A stretch of DNA of 64,000 bases from positions 1 to 64,000 of the forward strand of contig NJBN01000006.1 in the NCBI GenBank assembly GCA_005223185.1, given 5' to 3'. Within the stretch, counting starts at the first letter, position 1; every line of letters begins with the position of its first letter. A program made the position numbers and the translations under genes. Below the pieces are notes generated by a model, which saw only the letters and a program-made list of their open reading frames with translations, was not told the origin of the DNA and did not search any database. Of the stretch, positions 18,166 to 27,627 are shown piece by piece. Source of the stretch: a candidate division LCP-89 bacterium B3_LCP (GTDB lineage: Bacteria > Electryoneota > B3-LCP).

Positions 18166-19503
18166 ATGCGAATTCTTTTCATTCAATCTTACCTGGGACG
18201 CAGGGAGCCGCCGGTTGCTCCCTTAGGGTTGGCTTCTTTAGCGGCTAATCTTCCGAATCACGATTGCAGGATTTTTGATCCCAATGTCGCCACAGATCCT
18301 CATGAAGAGACAAGAGCCATAATAAAAGCTTACACACCGGATATAGTGGCGCTATCTCTTCGCAACATAGATACTACCAAGTACAGCGATCAATTCCTCT
18401 ATTTTGAGTATTTCCGGCGGTATGTCGAATTCGTGAAGGAAGTCGATAAGAACCCCTTGATAGTTGTGGGTGGCAGCGGTTTTTCCCTGTTTCCCCGCCG
18501 TATCATGGAAATGGTAACTGAGATCGACGTCGGATTTACGCTGGAAGCCGAGGTATCCTTTCAAAACTTTTTAGATAACAACGGGCGACCGGATAATATC
18601 AAGGGCGTAGTTTACAGAAATGAGGGATCAGTCGTTTCTACAGGTTTCCCGGACCTCGTTGACGTTAAGGAAATAGCGCCTCCCGCCTGGGATATGGTAG
18701 ATCTTACTGCATATCTTCCATATACAACCAGAGCATCGATCGGTCTGGAGACCAAGCGGGGATGTGCGCTGGCTTGTTCGTACTGTACCTATCCGGTAAT
18801 AAGCGGATCAGAGGTCAAGCAAAAGAGACCTGCCGCAGTTGTCGATGAGCTGGTCAAGTTGAAGGAAAAGCATGGCGTTGACCGGATTTTCTTCTGCGAT
18901 CCGGTTTTTAATTACCCCTTAGACCATTCAAAGAGTATCTGTCGGGAGATACTGGACAGAGGCTTACAAATCAAGTGGGGTGCTTACCATCAGGACCGGT
19001 TTATCGATGAAGAATACATCGATTTAGCCTTAGCTGCTGGTTGTGATGATTTCTACTTTTCTCCCGATGCAGCTTCCTCGGAAGGCCTGCAGGTGCTGAA
19101 CAAAGCATCAAGCGTGGATTCGCTGAAGCGGTCGGTTGAGATAATAAAATCGCGCGGACAAGCTAAGGCGTCTTACAACTTCTTCGCAGCAGTACCGGGT
19201 ATCGGATGGAAGAATTTCGGAGCTGCATTACAATTTCTTATCAGTACACGTTGGAAGTTGGGTTCACGATTGGTTAGATGGAAGTTAAGTTACATAAGGA
19301 TAGAACCAGAGACTGAGATCACTAAGTTAGTGTTGGGCGCTGATCACATACGTAACGAGGAACTACTGCTTCCTGTAAGTAAAAAACAACTACGCCAGCT
19401 TTTTGTCAGAAAGACCTCTTCTAAATTGTTAAATATATTACTCTTCTTCCATTTTTACACAGGTGCGTTATTCGGCAGGAAAAATGTCATCAGACAGGAT
19501 TGA
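18166..19503 (+). CDS. B12-binding-type radical SAM protein
   Basis: About 445 residues. The N-terminal cobalamin-binding Rossmann-like domain (about 1-150) contains PPVAPLGLASLAA and ends in VVGGSGFSLFP; it lacks DxHxxG, as is normal for this class. The radical SAM barrel follows with the Fe-S motif C-A-L-A-C-S-Y-C (C200, C204, C207). Class B members methylate unactivated carbons or carry out ring and C-C bond chemistry; this one is not assignable to a known family. Start: an ATG at 18139 lies only about 12 bases from the predicted RNA start and has no ribosome site, so I prefer 18166, where MRILFIQSYLG begins the domain. The end overlaps the next gene by 20 bases. Confidence 0.85.
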   Translation: MRILFIQSYLGRREPPVAPLGLASLAANLPNHDCRIFDPNVATDPHEETRAIIKAYTPDIVALSLRNIDTTKYSDQFLYFEYFRRYVEFVKEVDKNPLIVVGGSGFSLFPRRIMEMVTEIDVGFTLEAEVSFQNFLDNNGRPDNIKGVVYRNEGSVVSTGFPDLVDVKEIAPPAWDMVDLTAYLPYTTRASIGLETKRGCALACSYCTYPVISGSEVKQKRPAAVVDELVKLKEKHGVDRIFFCDPVFNYPLDHSKSICREILDRGLQIKWGAYHQDRFIDEEYIDLALAAGCDDFYFSPDAASSEGLQVLNKASSVDSLKRSVEIIKSRGQAKASYNFFAAVPGIGWKNFGAALQFLISTRWKLGSRLVRWKLSYIRIEPETEITKLVLGADHIRNEELLLPVSKKQLRQLFVRKTSSKLLNILLFFHFYTGALFGRKNVIRQD

Positions 19504-21706
19504 AACGGTGAAGCGGGACGATTTTACATGGAAAGATGGGGACCTTCAGGTTACCAGGTCTATTTGCTGGTCACCACCGGGTTGTCACGGGGGCTGCGGT
19601 CTGCTGTTGTTTCACCGGGACGGGAAGCTGATACGCGTTGAAGGTGATATAAAGAACAGGTACAACGACGGCAGACTCTGTGTGCGCGGGTTATCTGTTG
19701 GTGAGATGATCGAGCATCCGCTGAGACTGAAAAAACCTCTATTGCGTACGGGTAATAGAGGTGAGGATAAATGGCAGGAGGTCACCTTTGATGAGGCAAT
19801 CAGCGTCATTTCTGAACGTTTGACGGCTATTCGGAATGAGCATGGATCTGAATCGGTGATATTCTGCAAGGGTACAGCCAGAGACATTGGAGCGTGGCTG
19901 CCGCGTTTATGTTACGGTTTCGGAAGTCCCAATTATTTCGGTTTCGGTCCCGGCAGCGGTAATGCCTGTTTCAGACCCCGAGTAACTGGCGCCACGGCAA
20001 TGATGGGTGGAATGCCAGTGCCGGATTTAGGACAGTTCGATTATTCCGGAAGCGGCGGCAATTTTCAGCAGCCGCGCTGCATCCTGATATGGGGGGCAAA
20101 TCCCATAATTTCCAATCCGGACGGGCTCTTCGGAGGATGGGTGATTGACGCTCTAAAAAATGGCAGTGAACTGATTGTTGTCGATCCCCAAAAAACCTGG
20201 CTGGCGTCAAAAGCTAAGCACTGGCTAAAGCTGAAACCCGGCACCGATGGCGCATTGGCGATGGGGATGATCAGGCAGATATTTGCAGATAACCTGATTG
20301 ATGCAGATTTCTGTGATGAATGGGTGTCGGGCATTACTGGTGTACAAAAAGTTTGTGATCCTTATACGCTTGATAGAACCAGCCGAATAACCGGAATTCC
20401 CCATGATGAGATAAAGCAAGCAGCACAGTTTTTCGCCCGGAGCAAACCAGCCAACCTGATCTGGGGCGTTTCGGTTGACATGAATCCGGGATGTTTGGGT
20501 ACCATTTCCGGTTTGGTCAGCTTGATTACACTGACCGGAAACATCGAAATACCGGGCGGTATGATTTTACAGCCTGATCCTTTCGGAGTCCAGCGGCGCG
20601 GGGATGATATAGCTGAGTTTCCCGGTGTAAAAGTTCGGCGTATCGGCGCTGAAGAGTATCCGATTATTGAAATAGGGAACCCTTACGGTCAACCGGACGT
20701 ACTGTTGGACCAGATGGAATCCGGGAAACCGTATCCTATTAAAGCTGCCTGGCTTCAGGGAACCAGCGTCATACCTTCTTCTTTCGCTGATCCGAAAAGA
20801 GTGATGAAACTGTTCGGATCGTTGGATTTCTGCGTGGTGGTGGATGTTTTTAAAACACCTGCTGGTGTCGCCTTCGCTGACGTAATACTCCCTGCCGCAC
20901 TATATCCTGAAAAGGATAGTATCTTCGTTCAATATTCTCAGGTAGGTACTATAAATAAAGTGGTTGAACCTCCACCGGAATGCCGCAGCGATGCTGAGAT
21001 CATTTTGGAAGTCGGCAGAAAAGTCGCACCAGAATATTTCCAGTGGGATTCGGTAGAGGAATGGATCGATCATCGTCTGCAACCGATGGGAATGGATTTC
21101 GAAGAGCTGCGTGATGTAGGATCGGTTTTCCCCACAGTAGAATACAACAAACAGACTAAAGGGAAGCTGCGTGCAGATGGACACCAGGGATTTGATACCC
21201 CTTCCGGTAAGATCGAATTGGATTGTTCGGTTTTTAGGAAGTTTGGACTCAACGGATTACCTCATTTTGAAGATTGTACGGCTGAATATTGGCAACGTTT
21301 TGGTAAAGAAGACTATCCCTTCATCTTAACCACAGGATCACGGCGATCCTATTACTTTGGTTCAGAACAACGCCAGGTGGAATCATTACGCAAACTGCAG
21401 ACCGATCCTCAAGTTCAGATTCATCCTGAAGTGGCATACCAAAAAGGGATTTCACAGGGTGATGAAGTGCGGATCTTCAGTCCGTTCGGAAGCTGCACCA
21501 TGAAAGCCGACATAAGCGACCTGTTCGATCCAGAAGTGATTCACTGCGATTATGGATGGTGGTATCCGGAAAGGAAGGGGCGGCTGCCAGAGCTATTCGG
21601 CGTTGGCGAATGCAACGTAAACGAGCTGCTTCCGTCCGGACTGCAGGGTCCGGGTGGGTTAGGTTATCCTTTCAGGTGTTTCATTTGCAGTATTGAAAAG
21701 GTATGA
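19484..21706 (+). CDS. Molybdopterin-dependent (Mo/W-bisPGD) oxidoreductase
   Basis: About 740 residues of the DMSO-reductase/acetylene-hydratase superfamily. The N-terminal Fe4S4 motif reads C-x5-C-x3-C...C (C28, C34, C38, C66), with a wider first gap than the usual C-x2-C. GPGSGNACFRPR offers a candidate Mo/W-ligating Cys (about C162). IWGANPIISNPDG, VVDPQKTWLASKA and LKPGTDGALAMGMI are cofactor-binding motifs. The C-terminal MoCo-binding domain starts near FILTTGSRRSYYFGSE. No Tat signal is seen, so it is probably cytoplasmic. It could be an oxidoreductase, a transhydroxylase or a hydratase. I start at ATG 19484 (GGCAGG upstream), not the GTG at 19463. A methyl-, aldehyde- or alcohol-level change on a biosynthetic intermediate is inference from context. 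Confidence 0.88.
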   Translation: MSSDRIETVKRDDFTWKDGDLQVTRSICWSPPGCHGGCGLLLFHRDGKLIRVEGDIKNRYNDGRLCVRGLSVGEMIEHPLRLKKPLLRTGNRGEDKWQEVTFDEAISVISERLTAIRNEHGSESVIFCKGTARDIGAWLPRLCYGFGSPNYFGFGPGSGNACFRPRVTGATAMMGGMPVPDLGQFDYSGSGGNFQQPRCILIWGANPIISNPDGLFGGWVIDALKNGSELIVVDPQKTWLASKAKHWLKLKPGTDGALAMGMIRQIFADNLIDADFCDEWVSGITGVQKVCDPYTLDRTSRITGIPHDEIKQAAQFFARSKPANLIWGVSVDMNPGCLGTISGLVSLITLTGNIEIPGGMILQPDPFGVQRRGDDIAEFPGVKVRRIGAEEYPIIEIGNPYGQPDVLLDQMESGKPYPIKAAWLQGTSVIPSSFADPKRVMKLFGSLDFCVVVDVFKTPAGVAFADVILPAALYPEKDSIFVQYSQVGTINKVVEPPPECRSDAEIILEVGRKVAPEYFQWDSVEEWIDHRLQPMGMDFEELRDVGSVFPTVEYNKQTKGKLRADGHQGFDTPSGKIELDCSVFRKFGLNGLPHFEDCTAEYWQRFGKEDYPFILTTGSRRSYYFGSEQRQVESLRKLQTDPQVQIHPEVAYQKGISQGDEVRIFSPFGSCTMKADISDLFDPEVIHCDYGWWYPERKGRLPELFGVGECNVNELLPSGLQGPGGLGYPFRCFICSIEKV

Positions 21707-22494
21707 GTATTTTGAATAAGATCGGTTTCAGACTTTCCGGGTTCAGGCAGGTACCGCTTGCTGATGCTTTATTTTCACTGCCGGAAATCGGCTACGATGC
21801 GGTGGAAATATGCCTCGAACACCCGGATTTAAATCCCGATAACCCTTCAAGTGTGAAAACGGATGAATTAAAATCACTGCTGGAAGAGGCAAACCTGGAC
21901 GTTTCGGCAGTCAGTTTTCACGGGAAGAAGGCTGATTGGGAAGAGAAGGTAAGAAAGTGCCGCATAGGCATAAAAATGGCTTCGGATTTGGGCACTGACT
22001 GCTTCATATCAGGGTCGAGAATTGAGGTTGACGATGACGAGTTCGACGGGATGTGCGCTTTCACCATTCAGATGTGCAAACAGACTTCAGATCACGGGAT
22101 CTATTTTGCCGTAGAACCGGAACCGGGCACTCTGATAGATGGAACTGAGGAAATGGAAGCGTTGATCTCTAAAGTAGGATCAGAATATTTGAAGGTCAAT
22201 TTAGACATCGGTCATTCGTTCTTGACGGAAGATGACGTTTGCGCGGATATCCAGCATTGGGGTGAAAGAATAGCGCACATTCATATAGAGGACATGAAAA
22301 GCGGTTTACACCGCCATCTAATCCCCGGAGAGGGCGATTTGGAATTCGGGGGAATATTTTCGGCTTTGGAAAGAATAGAATATAACGGTTATCTGACGAT
22401 AGATCTCTTCGACATTATCGATCAACCTGCCAAACATGCGCGCAGTGCATTGACGGCTTTAAGGCGGTATATTGATGAATACAATGAAAAATAG
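21703..22494 (+). CDS. Sugar phosphate isomerase/epimerase (TIM-barrel, xylose-isomerase-like)
   Basis: 263 residues. AP-endonuclease-2/xylose-isomerase-like TIM barrel: GYDAVEICLEHPDLN, FAVEPEPGT (metal Glu), KVNLDIGHSFL (Asp and His), HIHIEDM and HLIPGEGDLEFG, which supply the usual divalent-metal site. Members isomerise or epimerise sugars, inosose or hydroxypyruvate. ATG overlaps the previous stop (ATGA at 21703), so translation is coupled. It could make or rearrange the polyol or sugar moiety handled by the later nucleotidyltransferase; that is inference. Confidence 0.85.
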   Translation: MSILNKIGFRLSGFRQVPLADALFSLPEIGYDAVEICLEHPDLNPDNPSSVKTDELKSLLEEANLDVSAVSFHGKKADWEEKVRKCRIGIKMASDLGTDCFISGSRIEVDDDEFDGMCAFTIQMCKQTSDHGIYFAVEPEPGTLIDGTEEMEALISKVGSEYLKVNLDIGHSFLTEDDVCADIQHWGERIAHIHIEDMKSGLHRHLIPGEGDLEFGGIFSALERIEYNGYLTIDLFDIIDQPAKHARSALTALRRYIDEYNEK

Positions 22495-23503
22495 CGAGAA
22501 AAGGTTCACAGTAGGAATAGGTCTGACCGACCGCTGCAACGTCAACTGTTCTCACTGCTATTCGAGACCGGAGAGCGGTTCCAGTGATCTGGATTTAGAC
22601 CAGTTATACAAACTGTTGGACAGTGTCCCTATCAAGAGTGTCAATTTCGGAACGGGGGAGAGTATTCTGTATCCTTATTTCAGAAAGGTTATACGGGAAT
22701 TGGCTGCACGAGATGTTGAAATGGCGGTTACCACCAATGGTACTACAGTCTTGGAGTTATCCGATGATGAACTGCGGTTATTCCACGATATTGATTTCTC
22801 GCTGGATTACCCCGATCCCGTTCAGAATGACCGCTGGCGTGGATCAGGATCGCACGATAATATCATGAGGGGCTTGGAACGCTGCCGCGATTTAGGTGTG
22901 GAAGCCAGCTTAGTGGCTTGCCTTATGAAGGGAAATTCGGGACAAATGGGTAAGTTGGCCCAACTGGCAGTCAAACTGGGGGTGAGTCTGCGCATCAATG
23001 TGTATAAATCAGTATTTACCAGAGAGTATCAGCCTGATTATAACGAATTCTGGGGGGCGATTAAGGATATGGCACAAGCTGCCTACTTTTGCGCCTGCAG
23101 TGAGCCTGTGGTCAGCGCCGCTGTAAATAACCGCAAGCAGAAGAGCGGCAATCCCTGTGGACAAATGAGTTTTAGAGTACATCCAGATGGCAATATTGTC
23201 CCCTGTGTGTACCTGCGAGACAGCGATATAAATATAGATGATACTGTAGATGATTTCAGCAAGCAGAAGCGTATGCTCACGGAAAGAGTTAATCTGCCTC
23301 TACCAGAGGTATGCGGGGAATGCTCTCAGGTGGATATCTGCAATGGAGGGTGTGCTGCACGGCGGCTATTAGGTGACCCCAACGACCCCGATGAATATTG
23401 CTATTTTATACGCGGCGATAATCCGGACATTCCAGTACGCTGGAAGGAAAGTAAAGGCTTGGTACATGAGGACTATTTATGCACGATGATTTTATCAGGA
23501 TAG
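22475..23503 (+). CDS. Radical SAM/SPASM protein (first of three)
   Basis: About 342 residues. The Fe-S motif C-N-V-N-C-S-H-C lies near the start (about C21, C25, C28), followed by SVNFGTGESILYPYF, the GGE-like motif in variant form (GTGES). A SPASM domain closes the protein: C in NPCGQMSF, CVYL, then VCGECSQVDICNGGC and a terminal C. SPASM enzymes mostly modify peptides, but some act on small molecules or sugars (for example BtrN). No precursor peptide is encoded nearby. Overlaps both neighbours. An ATG at 22484 is an alternative start. Confidence 0.86.
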   Translation: MNTMKNSEKRFTVGIGLTDRCNVNCSHCYSRPESGSSDLDLDQLYKLLDSVPIKSVNFGTGESILYPYFRKVIRELAARDVEMAVTTNGTTVLELSDDELRLFHDIDFSLDYPDPVQNDRWRGSGSHDNIMRGLERCRDLGVEASLVACLMKGNSGQMGKLAQLAVKLGVSLRINVYKSVFTREYQPDYNEFWGAIKDMAQAAYFCACSEPVVSAAVNNRKQKSGNPCGQMSFRVHPDGNIVPCVYLRDSDINIDDTVDDFSKQKRMLTERVNLPLPEVCGECSQVDICNGGCAARRLLGDPNDPDEYCYFIRGDNPDIPVRWKESKGLVHEDYLCTMILSG

Positions 23504-24969
23504 AGAACTTATTTCCCCATGTAACCGATTGGGCGGATTCATCTGACAAAGGTTACAAATGGTCTGAAAACCTGTGGGTATCCCAGAAGGACGGCTGGAT
23601 AGCTCTTTATCGCCCGTTGAACTTAGGGTTAGTCTATTTCAAACAGGATTTCTTCGAAGAACTAATCAACGGAGTTCATACTATTACCAAAGATCGATTG
23701 ACAAAGCTTATCGATGAGGGTATTTTAATTCCTGCAAATGATGATAGAGATAGAAGGGAGCACGAAAACCTGATATCGAAGGCGCGTTCGGGCGTATTTC
23801 GTTTCATCTGTATTTTACCCACAACTTCATGTGATCTGAACTGCCTCTATTGCCACCAGCGTCCCGATGCAGGGCAGGAACGATATATGACAACCGAAGA
23901 AGCGGATGCAGGGTTGGACAAATGTGCTGAAGTTTGTTCAGATAAAAGCAAGCCTGTGGACATTCTGATTTATGGTGGCGAACCATTGCAGGCTTTTCCG
24001 GTCTGTCAGCGGATTTTCGCAAGAGCTTGTGGCGATAAACCAATCTTTTCGCAGCCGGTGCGCTTATCCTTCACCACGTCGGGAATCGGTTTAACTGAGG
24101 AGCAAGTCGCTGTACTGGTGCGATATGACGTCTTCGTCATTATATCCATTGACGGTATGCCGGAAGTAAACGACAGGGTGCGCCGGTCTGGGGATGGAAG
24201 AAGTTCGTTTAGACATGCTTCGGAAGCATATAATCTGCTGAAGAAAGAGGGCGTTCGCGTCGGCTTGTCCGTCACTATAGGTAAGCACAATATCGATACC
24301 CTTTCAGAACAGGTAGAATTTCTACTAAACAATTTCGAACCGAACGACATAGGGTTGAACGCTTTTCTACACAGACGCGGCGAAGGAATTAATCCATTCC
24401 AGGTAAACAGCCGCAGCGCTTTCGATCAATTTATCGATGCTTTCGAGATAACGCGCGAACGGGGCGTGTATGCCGAACAGCCTTTCAGGCGGTTGAAGCC
24501 GTTTGTATTTCGTCAACCTCTGCTGAAAGATTGTTCCTCGCCGGGTGAACGTTTAGTGCTGGCGCCCGGTGGATTGATGGGATTTTGCGATTCCTGCTAT
24601 CCTGATGGAGTTGATTTTTACACAGTAGAGGAATTCCCCGGACGGGACCAAGAGGAGTATCTTAAATGGGCATCTCTTTCATCGGTAGAAATGCCTCAAT
24701 GTCGATCTTGTCCGGCGATGAGCGTTTGCGGCGGCGCCTGTCGTTATGATGCGCTTAAAGCTTCAGGACGGTACGATGGCGTTGAACCGGAACGCTGCTC
24801 ATTTGAAAAAACCTTCCTGAACTGGACTATATGGGAACTTTTTGCTTTAAGAAAATCACGACTTTCTGACCCCTACTTTCCCCAGGATGAGGAGCGCAGG
24901 GCACTCTTTGGAAATGTCATGATGCACGAACAGAACCAGCCGTTCACTGCAGGCAGTTATTCAGAATGA
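23479..24969 (+). CDS. Radical SAM/SPASM protein (second; tandem paralogue)
   Basis: 496 residues. An N-terminal region of about 110 residues (ENLWVSQKDGWIALYRPLN) resembles the small substrate-handling domains that precede peptide-modifying radical SAM enzymes. Fe-S motif C-D-L-N-C-L-Y-C (C118, C122, C125), IYGGEPL, SIDGMPEVNDRVR, and a SPASM region with CRSCPAMSVCGGACRYDA. Blocks such as GLNAFLHRRGEG, LKDCSSPGERLVLAPGG and an ...IWELF tail match the next protein, so the two are duplicates. Start codon ATG 23479 has GAGGA upstream and overlaps the previous gene by 25 bases. Confidence 0.86.
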   Translation: MHDDFIRIENLFPHVTDWADSSDKGYKWSENLWVSQKDGWIALYRPLNLGLVYFKQDFFEELINGVHTITKDRLTKLIDEGILIPANDDRDRREHENLISKARSGVFRFICILPTTSCDLNCLYCHQRPDAGQERYMTTEEADAGLDKCAEVCSDKSKPVDILIYGGEPLQAFPVCQRIFARACGDKPIFSQPVRLSFTTSGIGLTEEQVAVLVRYDVFVIISIDGMPEVNDRVRRSGDGRSSFRHASEAYNLLKKEGVRVGLSVTIGKHNIDTLSEQVEFLLNNFEPNDIGLNAFLHRRGEGINPFQVNSRSAFDQFIDAFEITRERGVYAEQPFRRLKPFVFRQPLLKDCSSPGERLVLAPGGLMGFCDSCYPDGVDFYTVEEFPGRDQEEYLKWASLSSVEMPQCRSCPAMSVCGGACRYDALKASGRYDGVEPERCSFEKTFLNWTIWELFALRKSRLSDPYFPQDEERRALFGNVMMHEQNQPFTAGSYSE

Positions 24970-26207
24970 ATCAGGGCGAACAAAAAGTTCTAAACCTTCA
25001 GGAGAGGTATCATACCTTTCGCAGGAACGATGAAATCTGCCGCTATGGCATCTTTGGCATGAACCGGGAATATTTTGAGGTCGCGCATCCTCTGGACGAA
25101 CCGGCGAAAAGGACTGTTACCCTTAGCATACCTGCACCTAAATTGCGGGTCATGCAGGCTGTGATTACCTCAAAGTGCAATCTGAAGTGTGCTTACTGTT
25201 CGTTCATGGCGAACGCACCGGTATCGTCAGCTCCCGAAATGAGCAGAGCTGAAATCGAAGATCTGTGCCGGAAGTTCAACCGGGAGATCGGATCTGATGG
25301 GCTGCTGTTGATCACCGGCGGGGAACCTGAACTGTATCCCGATGCGGTTGACTATTTTTTGGACAATATCGATGGAAAGGTCATCATCTTCACGAATGGG
25401 ACGCTGAGTGATAGGGACAGGTTGTTATCCTACCAAAAACGCCGTGCAGGAGTACTGTTCTCTTTGGATGGGGATCTGTTTGCCCAGGATTCGGTGCGCA
25501 AGGGAAAACATGGATCGTACAATCGCGTAGCAGCAGCCTTGAAGACAGCACAGACAATCGGATTGGATTACGGCATATCGGCTGTTGTGGGTGATCATAA
25601 TATTGAAAAACTGCCAGAGTTGATCGCCTATATTCACCAGGAATTCAAACCAGCCAGCCTGGGACTCAACCTGCCCCACCGTTTCGGTGATGGAGTTTGG
25701 ACGCGGATCGAAGAGTACACCCAAGCCTTAAAGCAGGTCTTCAGGTACGCCAGGAGAAGGGATTTATTTATAGATCAACTAAACAGGAGGTTATCGCCTC
25801 TGGTTACAGGTCAGTTCCGTTTTCGGGATTGCGCTGCTCAGGGCGAAAAAATTGTGGCGTTTCCCGGAGGAGTTGCCCTATCCTGCGTAAACGAGGCGGC
25901 TTTAGAGGAACCAACATTTGATTGGGGTTACCGCATTCCGCTGCTGAATGAGCAGTGCAGTGATTGCTTTGCCATAGCTATCTGCGGCGGTGGGTGCATC
26001 TTTGACGGTGAGGCTATTTACGGCAGCAGAAAGTTCGATGAACGTAACTGCTATTTCACCAGAGAGATGTTGGAATATTTCATCTGGGATTTCAGGGATG
26101 AACTTGGGGAAAGCGCCAGCGATCCCGCTGCTTTGGCGAAAAAATACGGCGCGTTGATAAAACGTGCAAAAGGGACTAATTTTTCGGTGGGACATGAAGC
26201 TGTCTGA
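24966..26207 (+). CDS. Radical SAM/SPASM protein (third; tandem paralogue)
   Basis: 413 residues. Fe-S motif C-N-L-K-C-A-Y-C (C71, C75, C78), ITGGEPELYPDA, FSLDGDLFAQDSVR, then GLNLPHRFGDG, FRDCAAQGEKIVAFPGG and a SPASM region CSDCFAIAICGGGCIFDG with a final ERNCYF. The C-terminal EYFIWDFRDEL parallels the tail of the previous protein. The N-terminal domain is shorter (about 60 residues). ATGA overlap with the upstream gene. Confidence 0.86.
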   Translation: MNQGEQKVLNLQERYHTFRRNDEICRYGIFGMNREYFEVAHPLDEPAKRTVTLSIPAPKLRVMQAVITSKCNLKCAYCSFMANAPVSSAPEMSRAEIEDLCRKFNREIGSDGLLLITGGEPELYPDAVDYFLDNIDGKVIIFTNGTLSDRDRLLSYQKRRAGVLFSLDGDLFAQDSVRKGKHGSYNRVAAALKTAQTIGLDYGISAVVGDHNIEKLPELIAYIHQEFKPASLGLNLPHRFGDGVWTRIEEYTQALKQVFRYARRRDLFIDQLNRRLSPLVTGQFRFRDCAAQGEKIVAFPGGVALSCVNEAALEEPTFDWGYRIPLLNEQCSDCFAIAICGGGCIFDGEAIYGSRKFDERNCYFTREMLEYFIWDFRDELGESASDPAALAKKYGALIKRAKGTNFSVGHEAV

Positions 26208-26925
26208 AGAAAGAGCGATGCGTTCTCATTGGGAAGATCAAGCGGATCAGTATAGCACAAGGAGAACACTCAGCGAAGTTGATAAACGGGTTGTCGCACT
26301 TTTAAAACCTGCAGGCAAGCAGAAGATTTTAGAAGTTGGATTTGGACCGGGTATAGTAGCGCGAGAAATCGGGCGAAGTTATCCTTCTTGTCAATATGTC
26401 GGTCTGGATGCCGCACCGGGTTTCTTCAAACATGCGCGGGAACGAATAGGGGATACAGCAAGGCTGGTTTTAGGCAGCGCTGCAGCTTTGCCATACAAGC
26501 AAGCGAGTTTTGACGTTATCTTTGAGATGGTCACTATTCATCATTTTCCTCGTGATGTGATACCATCAGTTGTGCAGCAGATATCAGATGTACTAAAAGA
26601 TGGCGGCAGATTTATTTTAGCGGAGGATTGGAGTGTAGAGCCGAAGGGTGAAAAGGCTGTACAGGCGTGGAAACTGCAAAGTAAGCGGTTGACTGTGCAA
26701 TCGGGGTTGGAGTATCATCCTTCGGAAGATGAGTGGGGGGAAATGATACACAAGGCCGGCTTGGAAACCGAATCGGTCGAACGCGTGCGCCGTCCGTTGA
26801 ACTTTTCCCAATTCGACAGTTTACAAGGTTCGGAATATGAGGCAGAGATTGACCATTTACACAAACTCTGGGGTGAAGAACAACCTACTACAGAAATGTC
26901 CCTTTTTCAATGCAGGAAGAGGTAA
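26194..26925 (+). CDS. Class I SAM-dependent methyltransferase
   Basis: About 243 residues, Rossmann-fold methyltransferase. Motif I is KILEVGFGPGIVAREIG, motif II YVGLDAAPGFF, then FDVIFEMVTIHHFP and LKDGGRFILAEDW. Substrate not predictable; the family includes UbiE/COQ5-like and natural-product methyltransferases. The ATG at 26194 follows GGTGGG and overlaps the previous gene by 14 bases; a GTG at 26164 is less likely. Confidence 0.87.
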   Translation: MKLSEERAMRSHWEDQADQYSTRRTLSEVDKRVVALLKPAGKQKILEVGFGPGIVAREIGRSYPSCQYVGLDAAPGFFKHARERIGDTARLVLGSAAALPYKQASFDVIFEMVTIHHFPRDVIPSVVQQISDVLKDGGRFILAEDWSVEPKGEKAVQAWKLQSKRLTVQSGLEYHPSEDEWGEMIHKAGLETESVERVRRPLNFSQFDSLQGSEYEAEIDHLHKLWGEEQPTTEMSLFQCRKR

Positions 26926-27627
26926 ATGCAGGCTATAATTTTAGCTGCTGGTGCAGGGAGGCGTTTAGGGGGTAGGGTCCCTAAACCGCTGATAGAAATA
27001 AACGGCGAACAACTCTTGATCAGGTCAATCAACCAGCTTAATGACCATAATGTGGTTGACATTATCGTGGTTACAGGGTACCAGAAGCATTTGGTAGAAG
27101 GTGCAGTCACCAGTTTAAATGTAAGGACTGTGTTCAACCCCTTCTATCCCATGTCAGATAATCTGGCTTCTTTCTGGGCGGGGAGGATGTATCTTGATGA
27201 TACCTGCATTATGGCGCACGGAGACCTGATCCTCGAGGACGAACTGCTGGAACGATTGATACATGCAGAAGGCGATATAGTCTTACCCATGGATAGATCA
27301 AGTGTCGATGAAGAAGCCATGAAGATGAAGGTGGATGATGGAATGCTGATGGGTTTGAGTAAGTCCATTCCCGTTCACCAGGCAACCGGCGAGTCAATAC
27401 CACTGATGAAGTTTTCGGCTGGCGTGCTTGAAGATCTGAAGATAGTTATCGAAGAAGCTCTAAATAAGGGAAATTTCAAGCAGTTGCTAGATGAGGCCGT
27501 CTTTAAGGTCGTGCAGAGAGCCAAATTCGTCACTACTATTTTGGATGTAACCGGATTGAAGTGGATCGAAATAGATACGAAAGATGATTTGAAAAGGGCT
27601 GTGGACATCTTTGGCGAAAACGCATGA
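26926..27627 (+). CDS. Nucleotidyltransferase (phosphocholine/inositol-phosphate cytidylyltransferase-like)
   Basis: 233 residues. The NTP-transferase fold is clear: AIILAAGAGRRLGGRVPKP (P-loop-like nucleotide motif), VTGYQKH, NPFYPMSDNLASFWAGR and HGDLILE (metal Asp). The MSDNLASFW block is typical of the phosphocholine- and inositol-phosphate-type cytidylyltransferases. It would activate a phosphorylated alcohol as a CDP (or other NDP) derivative. The ATG directly follows the previous stop with GAAGAGG as ribosome site. Pairing with a CDP-alcohol phosphatidyltransferase two genes on suggests they act in sequence. Confidence 0.86.
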   Translation: MQAIILAAGAGRRLGGRVPKPLIEINGEQLLIRSINQLNDHNVVDIIVVTGYQKHLVEGAVTSLNVRTVFNPFYPMSDNLASFWAGRMYLDDTCIMAHGDLILEDELLERLIHAEGDIVLPMDRSSVDEEAMKMKVDDGMLMGLSKSIPVHQATGESIPLMKFSAGVLEDLKIVIEEALNKGNFKQLLDEAVFKVVQRAKFVTTILDVTGLKWIEIDTKDDLKRAVDIFGENA

